From Carbonactinospora thermoautotrophica (GTDB lineage: Bacteria > Actinomycetota > Actinomycetes > Streptomycetales > Carbonactinosporaceae): 64,000 nucleotides of DNA. The notes under the pieces were generated by a model. That model worked only from the letters and a program-made list of their open reading frames with translations, had not been told where the DNA came from and searched no databases. Every line of letters starts with the position of its first letter. The first letter of the stretch is position 1. The stretch spans positions 1-64,000 of the forward strand of contig NZ_JYIJ01000011.1 in the NCBI RefSeq assembly GCF_001543895.1, written 5' to 3'. A program made the position numbers and the translations under genes. Below, piece by piece: positions 17,235-25,238 of this stretch.

Positions 17235-18012
17235 CGTCTTCACCAAAACCCTGTGGGACGCCCGCCGCTCCCTGCCGGCGTGGGCGATCGGCCTGGCCGC
17301 GGTCAGCACGATGTACGCGGCGTTCTACCCCTCGGTCCGCAAGTCCGGCAACGCCATGCTGGCCAACTACCCCCAGGCCCTGCGGGAGGCGTTCAACCTG
17401 CAGGACATCGCCAGCCCGGCCGGGTACCTCAGCTCGTCCGTCTTCGGTGTCCTGGTGCCCCTGCTCACGGTCCTGTTCGCGGTGGCCGCCGGCACCCGCG
17501 CCATCGCCGGGGAGGAGGAGGCCGGCACGCTCGACCTCCTGCTCGCCCACCCGGTCAGCCGTACCCGGGTCGTGGTGCAGCGGTTCGCCGCGATCGCCGT
17601 CTGCCTGGCGGTCCTCGCCGGCGCGGTGCTGCTCGCGCTGCTGGCGGTATCCGGGCCGGCCGAGCTGGACATCCCGCTGGGTAACCTCGCCGCGATGGTG
17701 ACCCACCTGGCGCTGCTGGGCCTGTGCTTCGCCGCGTTCGCCCTCGCCCTCGGCGCGGCGACCGGGCGGCGCGCGCTGGTGATCGCCGCCAGCGCGGTGG
17801 TCGGCGTGGTCGCCTACCTGGGCGACACCTTCGCCCCGCAGGTGGAGGGCCTCGAGTGGCTGCGCGAGGTCTCCCCGTTCCACTACTACTCCGGCGGCGA
17901 GCCGCTCAAGCACGGCCTGCAGCTCGCCGACGCCGGGATCCTGCTGGCCGTGAGCCTCCTCCTGGTCGCGTCCGGCACGCTCGCGTTCAACCGCCGCGAC
18001 ATCGGGGTGTAG
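17224..18012 (+). CDS. ABC-2 type transporter permease
   Basis: A 262-residue integral membrane protein with about six helices. The first helix region is AWAIGLAAVSTMYAAFYPSV, then VLVPLLTVLFAVAAGTRAIA with the coupling segment GEEEAGTLDLLLAHPVSRTR typical of ABC-2 permeases. The last helix is AGILLAVSLLLVASGTLAFN. The GTG start at 17224 overlaps the ATPase stop by 11 bp. It ends with a hairpin terminator about 50 bp downstream, just before the Tn3 insertion. Confidence 0.9.
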   Translation: MLRNVFTKTLWDARRSLPAWAIGLAAVSTMYAAFYPSVRKSGNAMLANYPQALREAFNLQDIASPAGYLSSSVFGVLVPLLTVLFAVAAGTRAIAGEEEAGTLDLLLAHPVSRTRVVVQRFAAIAVCLAVLAGAVLLALLAVSGPAELDIPLGNLAAMVTHLALLGLCFAAFALALGAATGRRALVIAASAVVGVVAYLGDTFAPQVEGLEWLREVSPFHYYSGGEPLKHGLQLADAGILLAVSLLLVASGTLAFNRRDIGV

Positions 18013-18890
18013 CAGCGGCGGGCGGCGTCGCGCCGGGCCCCCGGTAGCGGCCAGGCCAGTGTGAGCCGTGCGGCCCGGGGTGCGACCTGGGGCCGCACGG
18101 TCCCCCGCCGTGTCGTAGGCCCCGGACTCCTAACCGTGTCCCCAGCCGCAAAGTAACCGGCGGGTAGCTCAGGCCGTTGGCCTCGCTGAGCCGCTGGGGT
18201 GGGGCTGGGGCAGCGCCGGTGTGTCGGGGGTGGCGGGGAGCGGGCGGTGTCCGGCTTGAGTTCGGGGATGTACTTGTAGAGGGTCGAGCGGCTGACCCCG
18301 AGCAGGCGAGCGATGAAGGAGACGGTGTTGTCGGGGTGGGTGAGCAGTGCGCGGGCGTGGCGGATCTGTTCGTCGGTCAGCGCCGGGGGCCGGCCGAGGC
18401 GTTGGCCGCGGGCGCGGGCGGCGACCAGGCCTTCGTGGGTGGCCTCGACGATGAGTTCGCGGATGAACTCGGCCAGGGCGGCGAGGACGTGGAAGACCAG
18501 CCGGCCGCCGGGGGTGGTGGTGTCCAGGGCCTCGTGCAGGCTCTTGAAGCCGACGCCGCGGCGGAGCAGGTCCGCGACCAGGGTGATCAGGTCGGCCAGG
18601 GAGCGGGCGAGCCGGTCCCGGCTGGGGACGACGAGGGTGTCGCCGGGGCGCAGGTAGTCCAGGCAGGCCGCCAGTTCGGGCCGGTCGGCGCTTTTGCCCG
18701 AGAGCTTGTCGGCGAACACCCGGATGCATCCGGCCTGGGTGAGGGCGTGGATCTGGCGGTCCAGGTTCTGGCCGGCGGTGGAGACCCGGGCGTAGCCGAT
18801 GAGCGCGCCGGTGAGGACGGCCGGTTCGGGGGCGAGCTCATCAGGCAGGCCGAAGGCTGTGTCGGGGCCGGTGTCGGGGGCGGCGGCCAT
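17886..18890 (-). CDS. Serine recombinase (Tn3-type resolvase) with read-through tail
   Basis: From the ATG at 18890 (MAAAPDTGPDTAF) the resolvase domain begins at TGALIGYARVSTAGQNLDRQ, with the catalytic Ser in YARVS. It continues DRLARSLADLITLVADLLRR and TTTPGGRLVFHVLAALAEFI, and ends with an HTH, VSFIARLLGVSRSTLYKY. The enzyme would resolve cointegrates at a res site in the divergent spacer. The reading frame does not stop inside the transposon. It passes through the 52-bp terminal repeat (translated PAGYFAAGDTVRSPG) and ends at 17886 inside the flanking permease gene. A second, broken copy is at 30430-30712. Confidence 0.85.
   Translation of the reverse strand: MAAAPDTGPDTAFGLPDELAPEPAVLTGALIGYARVSTAGQNLDRQIHALTQAGCIRVFADKLSGKSADRPELAACLDYLRPGDTLVVPSRDRLARSLADLITLVADLLRRGVGFKSLHEALDTTTPGGRLVFHVLAALAEFIRELIVEATHEGLVAARARGQRLGRPPALTDEQIRHARALLTHPDNTVSFIARLLGVSRSTLYKYIPELKPDTARSPPPPTHRRCPSPTPAAQRGQRPELPAGYFAAGDTVRSPGPTTRRGTVRPQVAPRAARLTLAWPLPGARRDAARRCYTPMSRRLNASVPDATRRRLTASRIPASASCRPCLSGSPPE
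18066..18100 (+). terminator. Hairpin terminator after the ABC transporter operon
   Basis: Perfect 11-bp arms CCGTGCGGCCC (18066-18076) and GGGCCGCACGG (18090-18100) with 13-nt loop, about 54 bp after the permease stop and just outside the transposon. Confidence 0.6.
18118..18169 (+). repeat. Left 52-bp terminal inverted repeat of the Tn3 transposon
   Basis: It begins GGCCCCGGACTCCTAACCG and ends GGCGGGTAGCT. It matches 21821-21872 with one mismatch, and the left end of the second copy at 30391 closely. Confidence 0.85.
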
Positions 18891-18940
18891 GCCCGGAAAC
18901 GTACGGGAAACGGTCTCGTGCGAGTTGTTGGACACCCGTG

Positions 18941-19037
18941 TTCTCAACACGTTTTTCCGACACTCGGATCGGGCCGCAGTGGAGTTGCGGCCCGGATCGC
19001 GGCGGGGTGTTGAGAAACGATCGATTCTCAACACCCC
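18941..19037. other. Cre/lox-like 13-8-13 recombination site with an accessory half-site
   Basis: Arms GGGGTGTTGAGAA (19004-19016) and TTCTCAACACCCC (19025-19037) are perfect inverted repeats around the 8-bp spacer ACGATCGA (19017-19024). A further copy of the half-site core, TTCTCAACAC, is at 18941-18950. Between them is a second dyad, CGGGCCGCA and TGCGGCCCG. The whole lies between the divergent resolvase and tyrosine recombinase genes, like the IRS of TnpI-carrying Tn3 elements (core site plus accessory repeats). Assignment to the tyrosine recombinase is inferred. Confidence 0.65.
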
Positions 19038-19157
19038 ACGCCAGCCGCTCTGTGCCCTGACACCCCCGCGGCCTCCACCCCTCAGGCCGCTCCGCGTGCC
19101 CGGCAGCGGCCGGGAGGCCAACGCCATCCCCGTGTGCGGCCGGTGACACGTTCGTTA

Positions 19158-19351
19158 ATGGCACCCGGAACTGGCAAGCGCGTCCAGGTGGTGCTCCTGT
19201 CCGCCCCGCCAGGCTTGTACACCGCGGCGGTCGAGCGGTACCTGACGGGAGCAGGGATCGCGAAGTCCGCCGCGCGGATCTACCGGATCTCGCTGACCAC
19301 CTGGGCGTGGCTGTTCGCCGGGCAGCCGGCACCGACCAGGCGGGCCCGGCG
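19158..19351 (+). pseudogene. Tyrosine recombinase, N-terminal fragment
   Basis: The ATG at 19158 gives MAPGTGKRVQVV, then YTAAVERYLTGAGIAKSAAR and [15 protein letters not shown], an N-terminal core-binding domain of a phage-type integrase. At about 19351 the sequence switches to the truncated end of tnpA, so the catalytic domain (Arg-His-Arg-Tyr) is gone. A nearly identical fragment is at 30852-31090, where about ten more residues (GAKSPAVPVAVVD) are kept. It presumably was the TnpI-like resolvase acting at the 13-8-13 site. Confidence 0.65.
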
Positions 19352-21750
19352 CAGCGCGGGTGAGGCCAGGCAGTCGCAGGCGAAGATGGTACGCACCGCG
19401 CGGCCCAGCTCCTCGAGCGCGGCGTAGATGGGGTGCTTGGGGCCGCCGCGGGTGAACCGGCGCAGGATCGACTCGGCCTCGGCGGTGCCCAGCCGCAGCG
19501 CGGTGGCGTACTTGACCATCTGGTCGTACTGGCGGGCGATCAGCTCCCAGCGGATCGGCCGGGTCAGCACGTCGCCGAGCGTCGGCCAGGAGCCGGGCGC
19601 GTCGTCCGACCGGTATAGGCGGATCGCGCCGATGTTCTTCAGCCGGGGCAGCAGCCGGAACCCGAACAGTTCGGTGAACGCGAACCCCACCACCGAGGCG
19701 CCGTGGGTGTCGACGTAGTTGGCCTCGATCTCCGCGTCGGTGCAGTGCCGCAGCAGGCCCTCGATCACCGCGGCGACCTCGGAGGAGGAGCACGTCTTGA
19801 GCTGGGAGTAGATGCACACGCTCTTGCGCTCGACGTGCCAGTAGATCATCACTCCGGGCCCGCCGTAGCGGGCGTGCCACTCGGTCATCAGGTTCGACGA
19901 CCACGAGCCGAACTTCTTCGAATCGCTCGCGGTGGTGGTGCCGGCACCCCACCAGGCCGGGTCGCGGGCCTCGAAAGTCGCGTTGACCAGCCGCGCGGCG
20001 CAGGTTGTCGCGGGTGATGAAGTCCCGACGCACGTGCCGCAGCGCGGCCTCGGTCTCGCCGTGCTCGCCGGTGACGACGATCGCCCGGATGCCCAGGTTC
20101 GTACCGAGGGCGAACAGGCACAGCAGCAGCCGGCGGCGCAGCACCTTGCGGGGGATCCGCTCGTTGGCGGCGGCCGAGGTGAACTCGGTGGTGAACTCGG
20201 TCAGGAACTCAGCGTCCTTGAGCACGTCCAGCAGGTCCAGGGTGCCCCAGCGGCGGGCGACCTCCTCCTTGACCGCCCCCAGCATCCGCGGCTCGGGCAG
20301 CGGTTCAAGCTTTGGGACGCTGATCCACGGCTCGCCGCGGCGGCCGGTCACCTTCACCCCGCCCGCCGAGCCGTCCGCCAGCGCGGCGGCCAGGAAGTCC
20401 AGGCCCTCGCGCATCCGCCGCTGCAGGCCGGCGATGAACTCGGCCGGGTCCAACCGCCTCGGCCCACGCCTTCGGCACCACCCCCTCCAGCGGCACCCGC
20501 TCACCGGCGGCGTAGAAGCGGACCTTGCCGTCCACGTCGGCGTAGCGGGCCAGCAGTTCCAGGGCGTCCATCACCGGCCGGTACGCGGTGTTGTTGCACC
20601 GGAACTCCAGCGGCGGCAGCATCCGCCGGTAGTAGTTCGAGTACGAGTGCCGCAGGCTGGTCCGCACCCGGGCGGCGAAGACCTTCTCGTTGGCCTTCGC
20701 CTCGGCGACCAGCTCGCGCAGCGTCCGCTCGCCGACCACCGGGAACAGCGCGCGGCGCACGGTCTCGTCCGGGTGGTCGACCGCGGCCTCGGCTAGCCGG
20801 AACAGGATCGACTCCTTGCCCCGTACTCGCTTCAGGTCCTCGGTCAGCTCCCGCTCGACCTTCTTCTCCGCCCGCGCGTTGATCTTGTGGACCAGACCGA
20901 TCAACAGCTCCACCAGCGCGTCGGTGATCTCGCTCTGCCGCGACCAGCACAACGCCGCCAACAGCGTCAGCCGCAACGGCGGCGCGGTGTCCCGGAAGTC
21001 CGACGGGTACATCTTCAGCGCCCGCGCCCGCCACTCGCCGACCAGCCGCTCGGAGGCATCGGCGAACAACTCCGCCGGCAGGCCGCGCGCGGACCGCGGT
21101 CGGCTTCCCGATCTCGGTCAAGACCGCGTCCAGGCTCAGCGCGTCCGGGTCGGTCTTCAGCTGCGCGAGCAGGCCCGGACCCGCGCCGCCCTCGGCGACC
21201 AGCTCGTCCAGACGGGCGGCGGCCGGGCCGAGCCGCTCCACCGTCGTCGCGCAGAACCGGGCCTCGAACCTGGCCTTTGCCGAGGCGACGATCCGCTCGA
21301 TCCGGCCCGGCGGCTCGACCCGCTCCGCCCGGCACCGCACCAGCAGCGCCTCGACCAGGCGGTCCTCGACCAGCTCGACCCCGCACACCTCCTCGGCCAA
21401 CCAGGCGGTCAACGCCTCCTCATCCGCCCGGGTCGACTCCCGAAAGCCCAGGGCGCGGCGTATCTGCGCGCGGTGGTACTCGATCGTGCGACCGGAGAAG
21501 GCGTACTTGGCGAACAGCGCCGGCTCGACCCGCACCAGGCCCGGACGTAGTCCACCGCCGCGGCCGGAACCTCCTCCCGATAGCGGGGGAACCGGCCCTC
21601 GATCTCGAAAAACTTCAGCAGCAGCGCGAACCCCAACCGCGTCGCGCCCGTCTTGTTTCCCAGCAGCCGTCAGTCGCCCTCAACCAGCATCCACGAAGCG
21701 ATCAGATCCTCCGGCGACCACTCCCGCCGCGCCGGCCCACCCCTCGACAC
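19340..21750 (-). pseudogene. tnpA: Tn3-family transposase TnpA, frameshifted and truncated
   Basis: Starting about 21750 (GTG), REWSPEDLIASWMLVEGD is followed by TGA at 21670-21672, where the family has Trp. The sequence then passes through several frames: LGFALLLKFFEIEGRFPRYR; EPALFAKYAFSGRTIEYHRA; DASERLVGEWRARALKMYPS; GGVKVTGRRGEPWISVPKLE; and [20 protein letters not shown] with [20 protein letters not shown]. Breaks lie near 21540, 21100, 20480 and 19980. The C-terminus stops after [16 protein letters not shown], so the final catalytic Glu region is missing. An intact DDE transposase of this kind would be close to 1000 residues. It is certainly inactive as written. Confidence 0.85.
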
Positions 21751-21820
21751 CGCGCCCCAACATGCAAACGACGCGAGCAAACCTAGGGCCGACAACCGGC
21801 CCTGATCAGACGAACCACCA

Positions 21821-21872
21821 AGCTACCCGCCGGTTACTTTGCGGCTGGGGACACGGTTAGGAGTCTGGGGCC
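21821..21872 (-). repeat. Right 52-bp terminal inverted repeat of the Tn3 transposon
   Basis: It reads AGCTACCCGCCGGTTACTTT at its inner edge and ends GTCTGGGGCC, followed by the duplication TCGTA. One mismatch to the left repeat. Confidence 0.85.
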
Positions 21873-22196
21873 TCGTACCGGCACGAGGGTGTGGTGTCAG
21901 TGGCCGCCCGGGACGGCTCGCGAGGGAGACCGTCAGCGTGTCCACCCCACTTCTGCTACCTATTTCTACTACTTTGTTCCTTTATTTCTTTTCTCGTGAT
22001 GGACTGTTGTCGGAGCCAGGTGGACTCCTGCCGTGCACGCGGCGTCCCGCGATCACGGTCAGAGCCGACGGTGAGGCTCGCCGCGCAAGGCACGTGTCGT
22101 ACGCGGCCCCTGTAGCGGGTCGACCGGCGACCGAGAGAAGGAACCCGAGTCGCGGCAGGGGCCCGATGAGGCTCAAAGCGGAAAGGAGCTAACGCG
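21873..22196 (+). promoter_or_regulatory. Leader region of the Asp23/AmaP operon
   Basis: No gene is seen. A markedly T-rich stretch (about 21950-22005, for example CTACTTTGTTCCTTTATTTC) stands out in the GC-rich surroundings and probably contains the operon promoter. The last bases, GGAAAGGAGCTAACGC, give a strong ribosome site for the GTG at 22197. The actual promoter elements cannot be fixed by eye. Confidence 0.4.
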
Positions 22197-22700
22197 GTGA
22201 GCACCGAGATGAACGAGAGAGCCCAGACGAGAGCCGGCCCGTCCAGCGGCCGCGAGCCCGAGAAGGTTCCTCAGGGAACGACTGCCCTGGCGACCGAACA
22301 CGGCCGCACGACGATCGCCGACACGGTCGTGGCCAAGATCGTCGGGATGGCAGCGCGCGAGGTGAACGGGGTGTACTCCATGGGCTCGGGAGCGGCGCGG
22401 GCGTTCGGGACGTTGCGCGGGCGCGTACCCGGCATGGCAGCCAACGTCACGCAAGGGGTTTCGGTGGACGTGGGCGAACGGCAGGCCGCCGCCGACATCA
22501 ACCTGGTGGTGGAGTACGGGGTGTCCATCCCCGATCTCGCCGCCTCGGTGCGCCGCAACGTGATCACGGCGGTGGAGCGGATGAGCGGCCTGGAGGTCAC
22601 CGAGGTCAACATCAACGTCGACGACGTCCACCTGCCCTCCGACGAGCAAGAGGGACAAGGACGAGAGGAAAGCGAAAGCGAGGAGCCGCGGGTCCGATGA
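22197..22700 (+). CDS. Asp23/Gls24 family envelope stress response protein
   Basis: A 167-residue protein with an Asp23 (DUF322) domain at about residues 30-145. It shows TTIADTVVAKIVGMAAREVN followed by GVYSMGSGAARAF, the VSVDVGERQAAADINLVVEY strand pair, and VTEVNINVDDVHLPSDE. Family members sit at the cytoplasmic membrane, tethered by AmaP, and are linked to cell-envelope homeostasis. The GTG at 22197 follows AAAGGAG. It is the first gene of a seven-gene run joined by ATGA/GTGA overlaps or short spacers. The tail is rich in Glu/Ser/Arg. Confidence 0.88.
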   Translation: MSTEMNERAQTRAGPSSGREPEKVPQGTTALATEHGRTTIADTVVAKIVGMAAREVNGVYSMGSGAARAFGTLRGRVPGMAANVTQGVSVDVGERQAAADINLVVEYGVSIPDLAASVRRNVITAVERMSGLEVTEVNINVDDVHLPSDEQEGQGREESESEEPRVR

Positions 22701-23059
22701 CCGGCAACCCGGAACCGGCCGGGTTCGGCGAGCTGGCGGACCGGATCGCGCAGGCCGCGCGCGACTGCTCCGGCGTGGCGGATCTGGCCGCGGGTCCGTC
22801 CGGGAACGCGGGGACCTACCTGCCTGGCCGGATCGTGCGCGGGGTGGTGCTGCGGGACACCGAGGTCGAGATCCACGTGGTCGCCCGGTACGGCCCCCCG
22901 TTGCCGGAGGTCGCGGCGCAGGTCCAGCGTGCGGTGGCGCCGCTGGTCCCTGGAGGAGCGGTGCACGTTGCCATCGACGACATCGTCGACGACACCGTTG
23001 ACGACACCGTTGACGACACCGCCACGCCCGAGCCGTCCCCCAGGGCCGACCCAGGGTGA
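22697..23059 (+). CDS. Asp23-like small protein with an acidic repeat tail
   Basis: A 120-residue protein starting at an ATG that overlaps the previous stop. The body resembles a short Asp23-type domain (RIVRGVVLRDTEVEIHVVAR, then LPEVAAQVQRAVAPLVPGG). Residues about 96-111 are repeats of D-D-T-V, encoded by four 12-bp DNA repeats. This protein type commonly sits second in actinobacterial Asp23 clusters and has no assigned role. The variable acidic tail suggests replication slippage. Confidence 0.65.
   Translation: MTGNPEPAGFGELADRIAQAARDCSGVADLAAGPSGNAGTYLPGRIVRGVVLRDTEVEIHVVARYGPPLPEVAAQVQRAVAPLVPGGAVHVAIDDIVDDTVDDTVDDTATPEPSPRADPG
22976..23023 (+). repeat. 12-bp tandem repeat, four units, in coding sequence
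   Basis: Units GACGACATCGTC, GACGACACCGTT, GACGACACCGTT and GACGACACCGCC in tandem, in frame, each encoding D-D-(T/I)-(V/A). Slippage here would change the protein by four residues without a frameshift. Confidence 0.85.
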
Positions 23060-23304
23060 CCGGTTACGGCCACCCGGTGGACAAGCAGGCGTTCCGCGCC
23101 TGGGTTCGCGCCCACCACCCCGACCTGGGCGGCGATCCTGAAGCCTTCGCCCGGGGGCTGGACGAGTGGCGGACAACCCTGGACGGCCGGCCGCCGACGG
23201 CGGGGGCACAAGTCACCGCGTACCGGCGCCGACGCGGCCTGCTCGGCTGGGCCGCGCGGTGGTGGACCCGCCGTCAGCGGCGCCGATCCCGCAGGCTCCG
23301 ATAA
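23056..23304 (+). CDS. Small J-domain-like protein
   Basis: An 82-residue protein starting at the GTG at 23056 that overlaps the previous stop. It contains AWVRAHHPDLGGDPEAFARG. The segment HHPDLGGD matches the HPD turn of helix II-III in DnaJ domains (HPDxGGD), but the flanking helices are short and a full J-domain is not present. The C-terminus is Arg-rich (RRQRRRSRR). It may bind Hsp70 or may only resemble that turn. It is part of the Asp23 run. Confidence 0.6.
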   Translation: MTGYGHPVDKQAFRAWVRAHHPDLGGDPEAFARGLDEWRTTLDGRPPTAGAQVTAYRRRRGLLGWAARWWTRRQRRRSRRLR

Positions 23305-23372
23305 GGCAGGCCGCGTCGGCACCGGACAAGGAAAGGGACACCAGGAAAGGGACAAGGAAGAGGGATGAACCT

Positions 23373-23570
23373 ATGGACGAAGTTCGCATCGTGCCGCTTC
23401 TTGGCCTGCTGTTCGGGATCGCCTTGGGCTTCGCCGGGGCGTTCGGCGGCTTCGACGCGTTCGTGCTCGTGCTGGTGCTCGGCGTGCTCGGCTACCTCGC
23501 CGGGCGTGCGCTCGTCGGCCAGCTCGACCTGAGCGAGATGTTCGCCGCCCGGGGACGGCGATCGCGATGA
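23373..23570 (+). CDS. DUF2273-type small integral membrane protein
   Basis: A 65-residue protein from the ATG at 23373 with GGAAGAGGG upstream. Two membrane helices: VRIVPLLGLLFGIALGFAGAF and AFVLVLVLGVLGYLAGRALV. DUF2273 proteins are regular partners of Asp23 and AmaP. They probably assist membrane attachment of the Asp23 layer; that is inferred from conserved neighbourhood. The stop overlaps the next ATG. Confidence 0.75.
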   Translation: MDEVRIVPLLGLLFGIALGFAGAFGGFDAFVLVLVLGVLGYLAGRALVGQLDLSEMFAARGRRSR

Positions 23571-23956
23571 CCAGCCCGGACTTACCGGCCGTGCGGCAGT
23601 TGCCCCCTCCTGAACAACGCGGCCAGACCACGATCGCCGACCGGGTGGTGGCGCGGCTGGCCGCCCAAGCCGCCGCGGAGGTCGAGCAGGCGGGCGGGGC
23701 GGCGCCGCGACTGATGGGGGTCACGCGGCGCCGGGCTGGGGCAGGGACGCCGCGCGCCTCGGCCCGGGTCGACGGCCGGCTGGCCACGATCGGGATCCGG
23801 CTGTCACTCGCCTATCCCGCACCGGTACGTGCCCTCACCCGTGAGGTGCGCCGCCACATCGCCGAGCGGGTCACCGCCCTGACCGACCTGCAGGTGCGGC
23901 AGGTGGACATCGAGGTCACCCACCTGCTGCACGGCCAGCGGAGGAGGACCCGATGA
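23567..23956 (+). CDS. Asp23/Gls24 family protein, second copy
   Basis: A 129-residue protein with the Asp23 opening GQTTIADRVVARLAAQAAAE and a second half LAYPAPVRALTREVRRHIAE then VTALTDLQVRQVDIEVTHLL. It is shorter and more divergent than the first copy at 22197. It overlaps its neighbours by 4 bp at both ends, consistent with one polycistronic message. Confidence 0.8.
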   Translation: MTSPDLPAVRQLPPPEQRGQTTIADRVVARLAAQAAAEVEQAGGAAPRLMGVTRRRAGAGTPRASARVDGRLATIGIRLSLAYPAPVRALTREVRRHIAERVTALTDLQVRQVDIEVTHLLHGQRRRTR

Positions 23957-24591
23957 CCGTCGGACGGGACGCCCAGCCACCGAGCCTCGGTGCCGAACCG
24001 GCCCGGCCCGTTCCGGCACAGGCACAGGCCAAGCCACGGCGCTCCGCGGTGCGCCGGGCCCGCCGGGTGTTCCGGCCACGGCGATCCGTCGCGGCCGGAA
24101 TGGTGGCGGGCGCGCTGGCGGTGGCCGGGATCCTGGTCGCGGTCCAGGCCATCTCAGCCGCGTTCGGCAACCCGGTGTGGAGGACGCCAGGCCTCACCGG
24201 CACTCTGCAGAACACGCGCTGGAACGATCCGGCCGCGCTCACGGCGGCGGCCGCCGTCGCGCTGATCGGGCTGGTTCTCCTGCTCGCCGGTCTGCTTCCC
24301 GGCCGGCCGCACGCCATCCCGCTCGCCTCCGGGGAGGACTCGGTCGTCATCGGCGTCACGCGGCCTGGTCTGCGCCACGCGCTCGCCCTGGCCGCGCAGC
24401 ACGTCGACGGCGTAACCCGGGCACGGGTGAGGCTGCGACCCCGCGGTGTCGTCGTCCGAGCCACCACCCGGCTGCGCGACCCCACCGGCCTCGACCAAAG
24501 CGTGCACGCGGCGGTGCAGGACCGGCTGAACGAACTGGACCCGCTGTCGCCGATGCGGATCAAGGTGCGGATACGCCGAAGGACGGACTGA
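23953..24591 (+). CDS. DUF6286-type membrane protein
   Basis: A 212-residue protein. There is a basic cytoplasmic N-terminus (RRSAVRRARRVFRPRRSVAA), two membrane helices (GMVAGALAVAGILVAVQAIS and ALTAAAAVALIGLVLLLAGL), and a C-terminal domain after residue 120 with VIGVTRPGLRHALALAAQHV and MRIKVRIRRRTD. It is AmaP-like in layout and typical of this position in actinobacterial Asp23 clusters. The role is probably structural at the membrane. Confidence 0.75.
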   Translation: MTVGRDAQPPSLGAEPARPVPAQAQAKPRRSAVRRARRVFRPRRSVAAGMVAGALAVAGILVAVQAISAAFGNPVWRTPGLTGTLQNTRWNDPAALTAAAAVALIGLVLLLAGLLPGRPHAIPLASGEDSVVIGVTRPGLRHALALAAQHVDGVTRARVRLRPRGVVVRATTRLRDPTGLDQSVHAAVQDRLNELDPLSPMRIKVRIRRRTD

Positions 24592-25178
24592 TGTCGCCGA
24601 CACGCCGCACAGCGCGCCTCAACCGCACCGTACTCGTGCTCATCGGGCTGGTCCTACTCGCGGCCGGCGCGGTGGCACTGGCCCGGGGACTGGCCGTGTT
24701 CCCTTCCGTCCTCGGCCGCCCCGACGCACCCCTCCTCACCCCGGCCCTGGCCCGCTACCCCGCCGACCACGCCTGGTTCTGGCCGGCCGTGGCCGCGGGC
24801 TCGATCATCCTCACCCTGCTGTCCCTGCGCTGGCTGCTCACCCAGACGCGTACCGGCGCCATCAAGCGGCTGTCACTGGAACCGGACCACGCCAGGGGCG
24901 TCACCGTGCTGCCCGCCGACGCCGCCGCTGACGCGGTCACGGACGACATCGCCACCTACCCCGGTGTCGACCGGGTGAAGGCCGTCCTCGTGGGCCCGCC
25001 GTCCGCACCCTGGCTGCGGCTCTCGGTCGACGTCGAGGACCGCGCCGACCTCGACACCCTGCGCTCCCGCATCGAAGGCGACGCCCTCGCGCACCTGCGT
25101 ACCGCGCTCGAGCTCGACACCATCCCCACCGTGCTGCGGCTGCGGTTCGGCCCCGCACACGCAAGGCACCTCGCCTGA
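24591..25178 (+). CDS. amaP: Alkaline shock response membrane anchor protein AmaP
   Basis: A 195-residue protein starting at the ATG at 24591, which overlaps the previous stop (TGATG). Two N-terminal helices, VLVLIGLVLLAAGAVALARG and WFWPAVAAGSIILTLLSLRW, precede a soluble Asp23-like domain with YPGVDRVKAVLVGPPSAPWL and LRLSVDVEDRADLDTLRSRI. AmaP anchors Asp23 to the membrane in Gram-positive bacteria. It is the last gene of the run. The naming follows family and neighbourhood. Confidence 0.8.
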   Translation: MSPTRRTARLNRTVLVLIGLVLLAAGAVALARGLAVFPSVLGRPDAPLLTPALARYPADHAWFWPAVAAGSIILTLLSLRWLLTQTRTGAIKRLSLEPDHARGVTVLPADAAADAVTDDIATYPGVDRVKAVLVGPPSAPWLRLSVDVEDRADLDTLRSRIEGDALAHLRTALELDTIPTVLRLRFGPAHARHLA

Positions 25179-25238
25179 GCGAACACGCCCGAAGCAGGCC
25201 GGCCAGCGCGCAGCCGGCGCTCGGGGCGACCCGGCGGG

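Larger units (their letters stand above)
18118..21872. mobile_element. Tn3-family transposon, decayed, with target duplication
   Basis: The element is 3755 bp with 52-bp terminal inverted repeats that differ at one base. It is flanked by the 5-bp duplication TCGTA (18113-18117 and 21873-21877), as Tn3 elements make. Contents from left: serine resolvase (minus), a spacer with a 13-8-13 recombination site, a truncated tyrosine recombinase (plus), and a multiply frameshifted and C-terminally truncated transposase (minus). The ends and duplication show one clean insertion. Decay of tnpA either followed, or the element moved in trans. Confidence 0.85.

Noticed and set aside
18177..19013. 278-residue plus-strand frame opposite the resolvase
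   Set aside because: Resolvase motifs on the minus strand are unambiguous; this frame is only a mirror.
19004..19037. The dyad as a simple transcription terminator
   Set aside because: It lies between two divergent start regions, not after a gene. It has exact 13-8-13 geometry and an accessory half-site nearby.
22976..23023. Tandem 12-bp repeat as a CRISPR-like or iteron array
   Set aside because: Units are contiguous without spacers, in frame, and encode a protein repeat.
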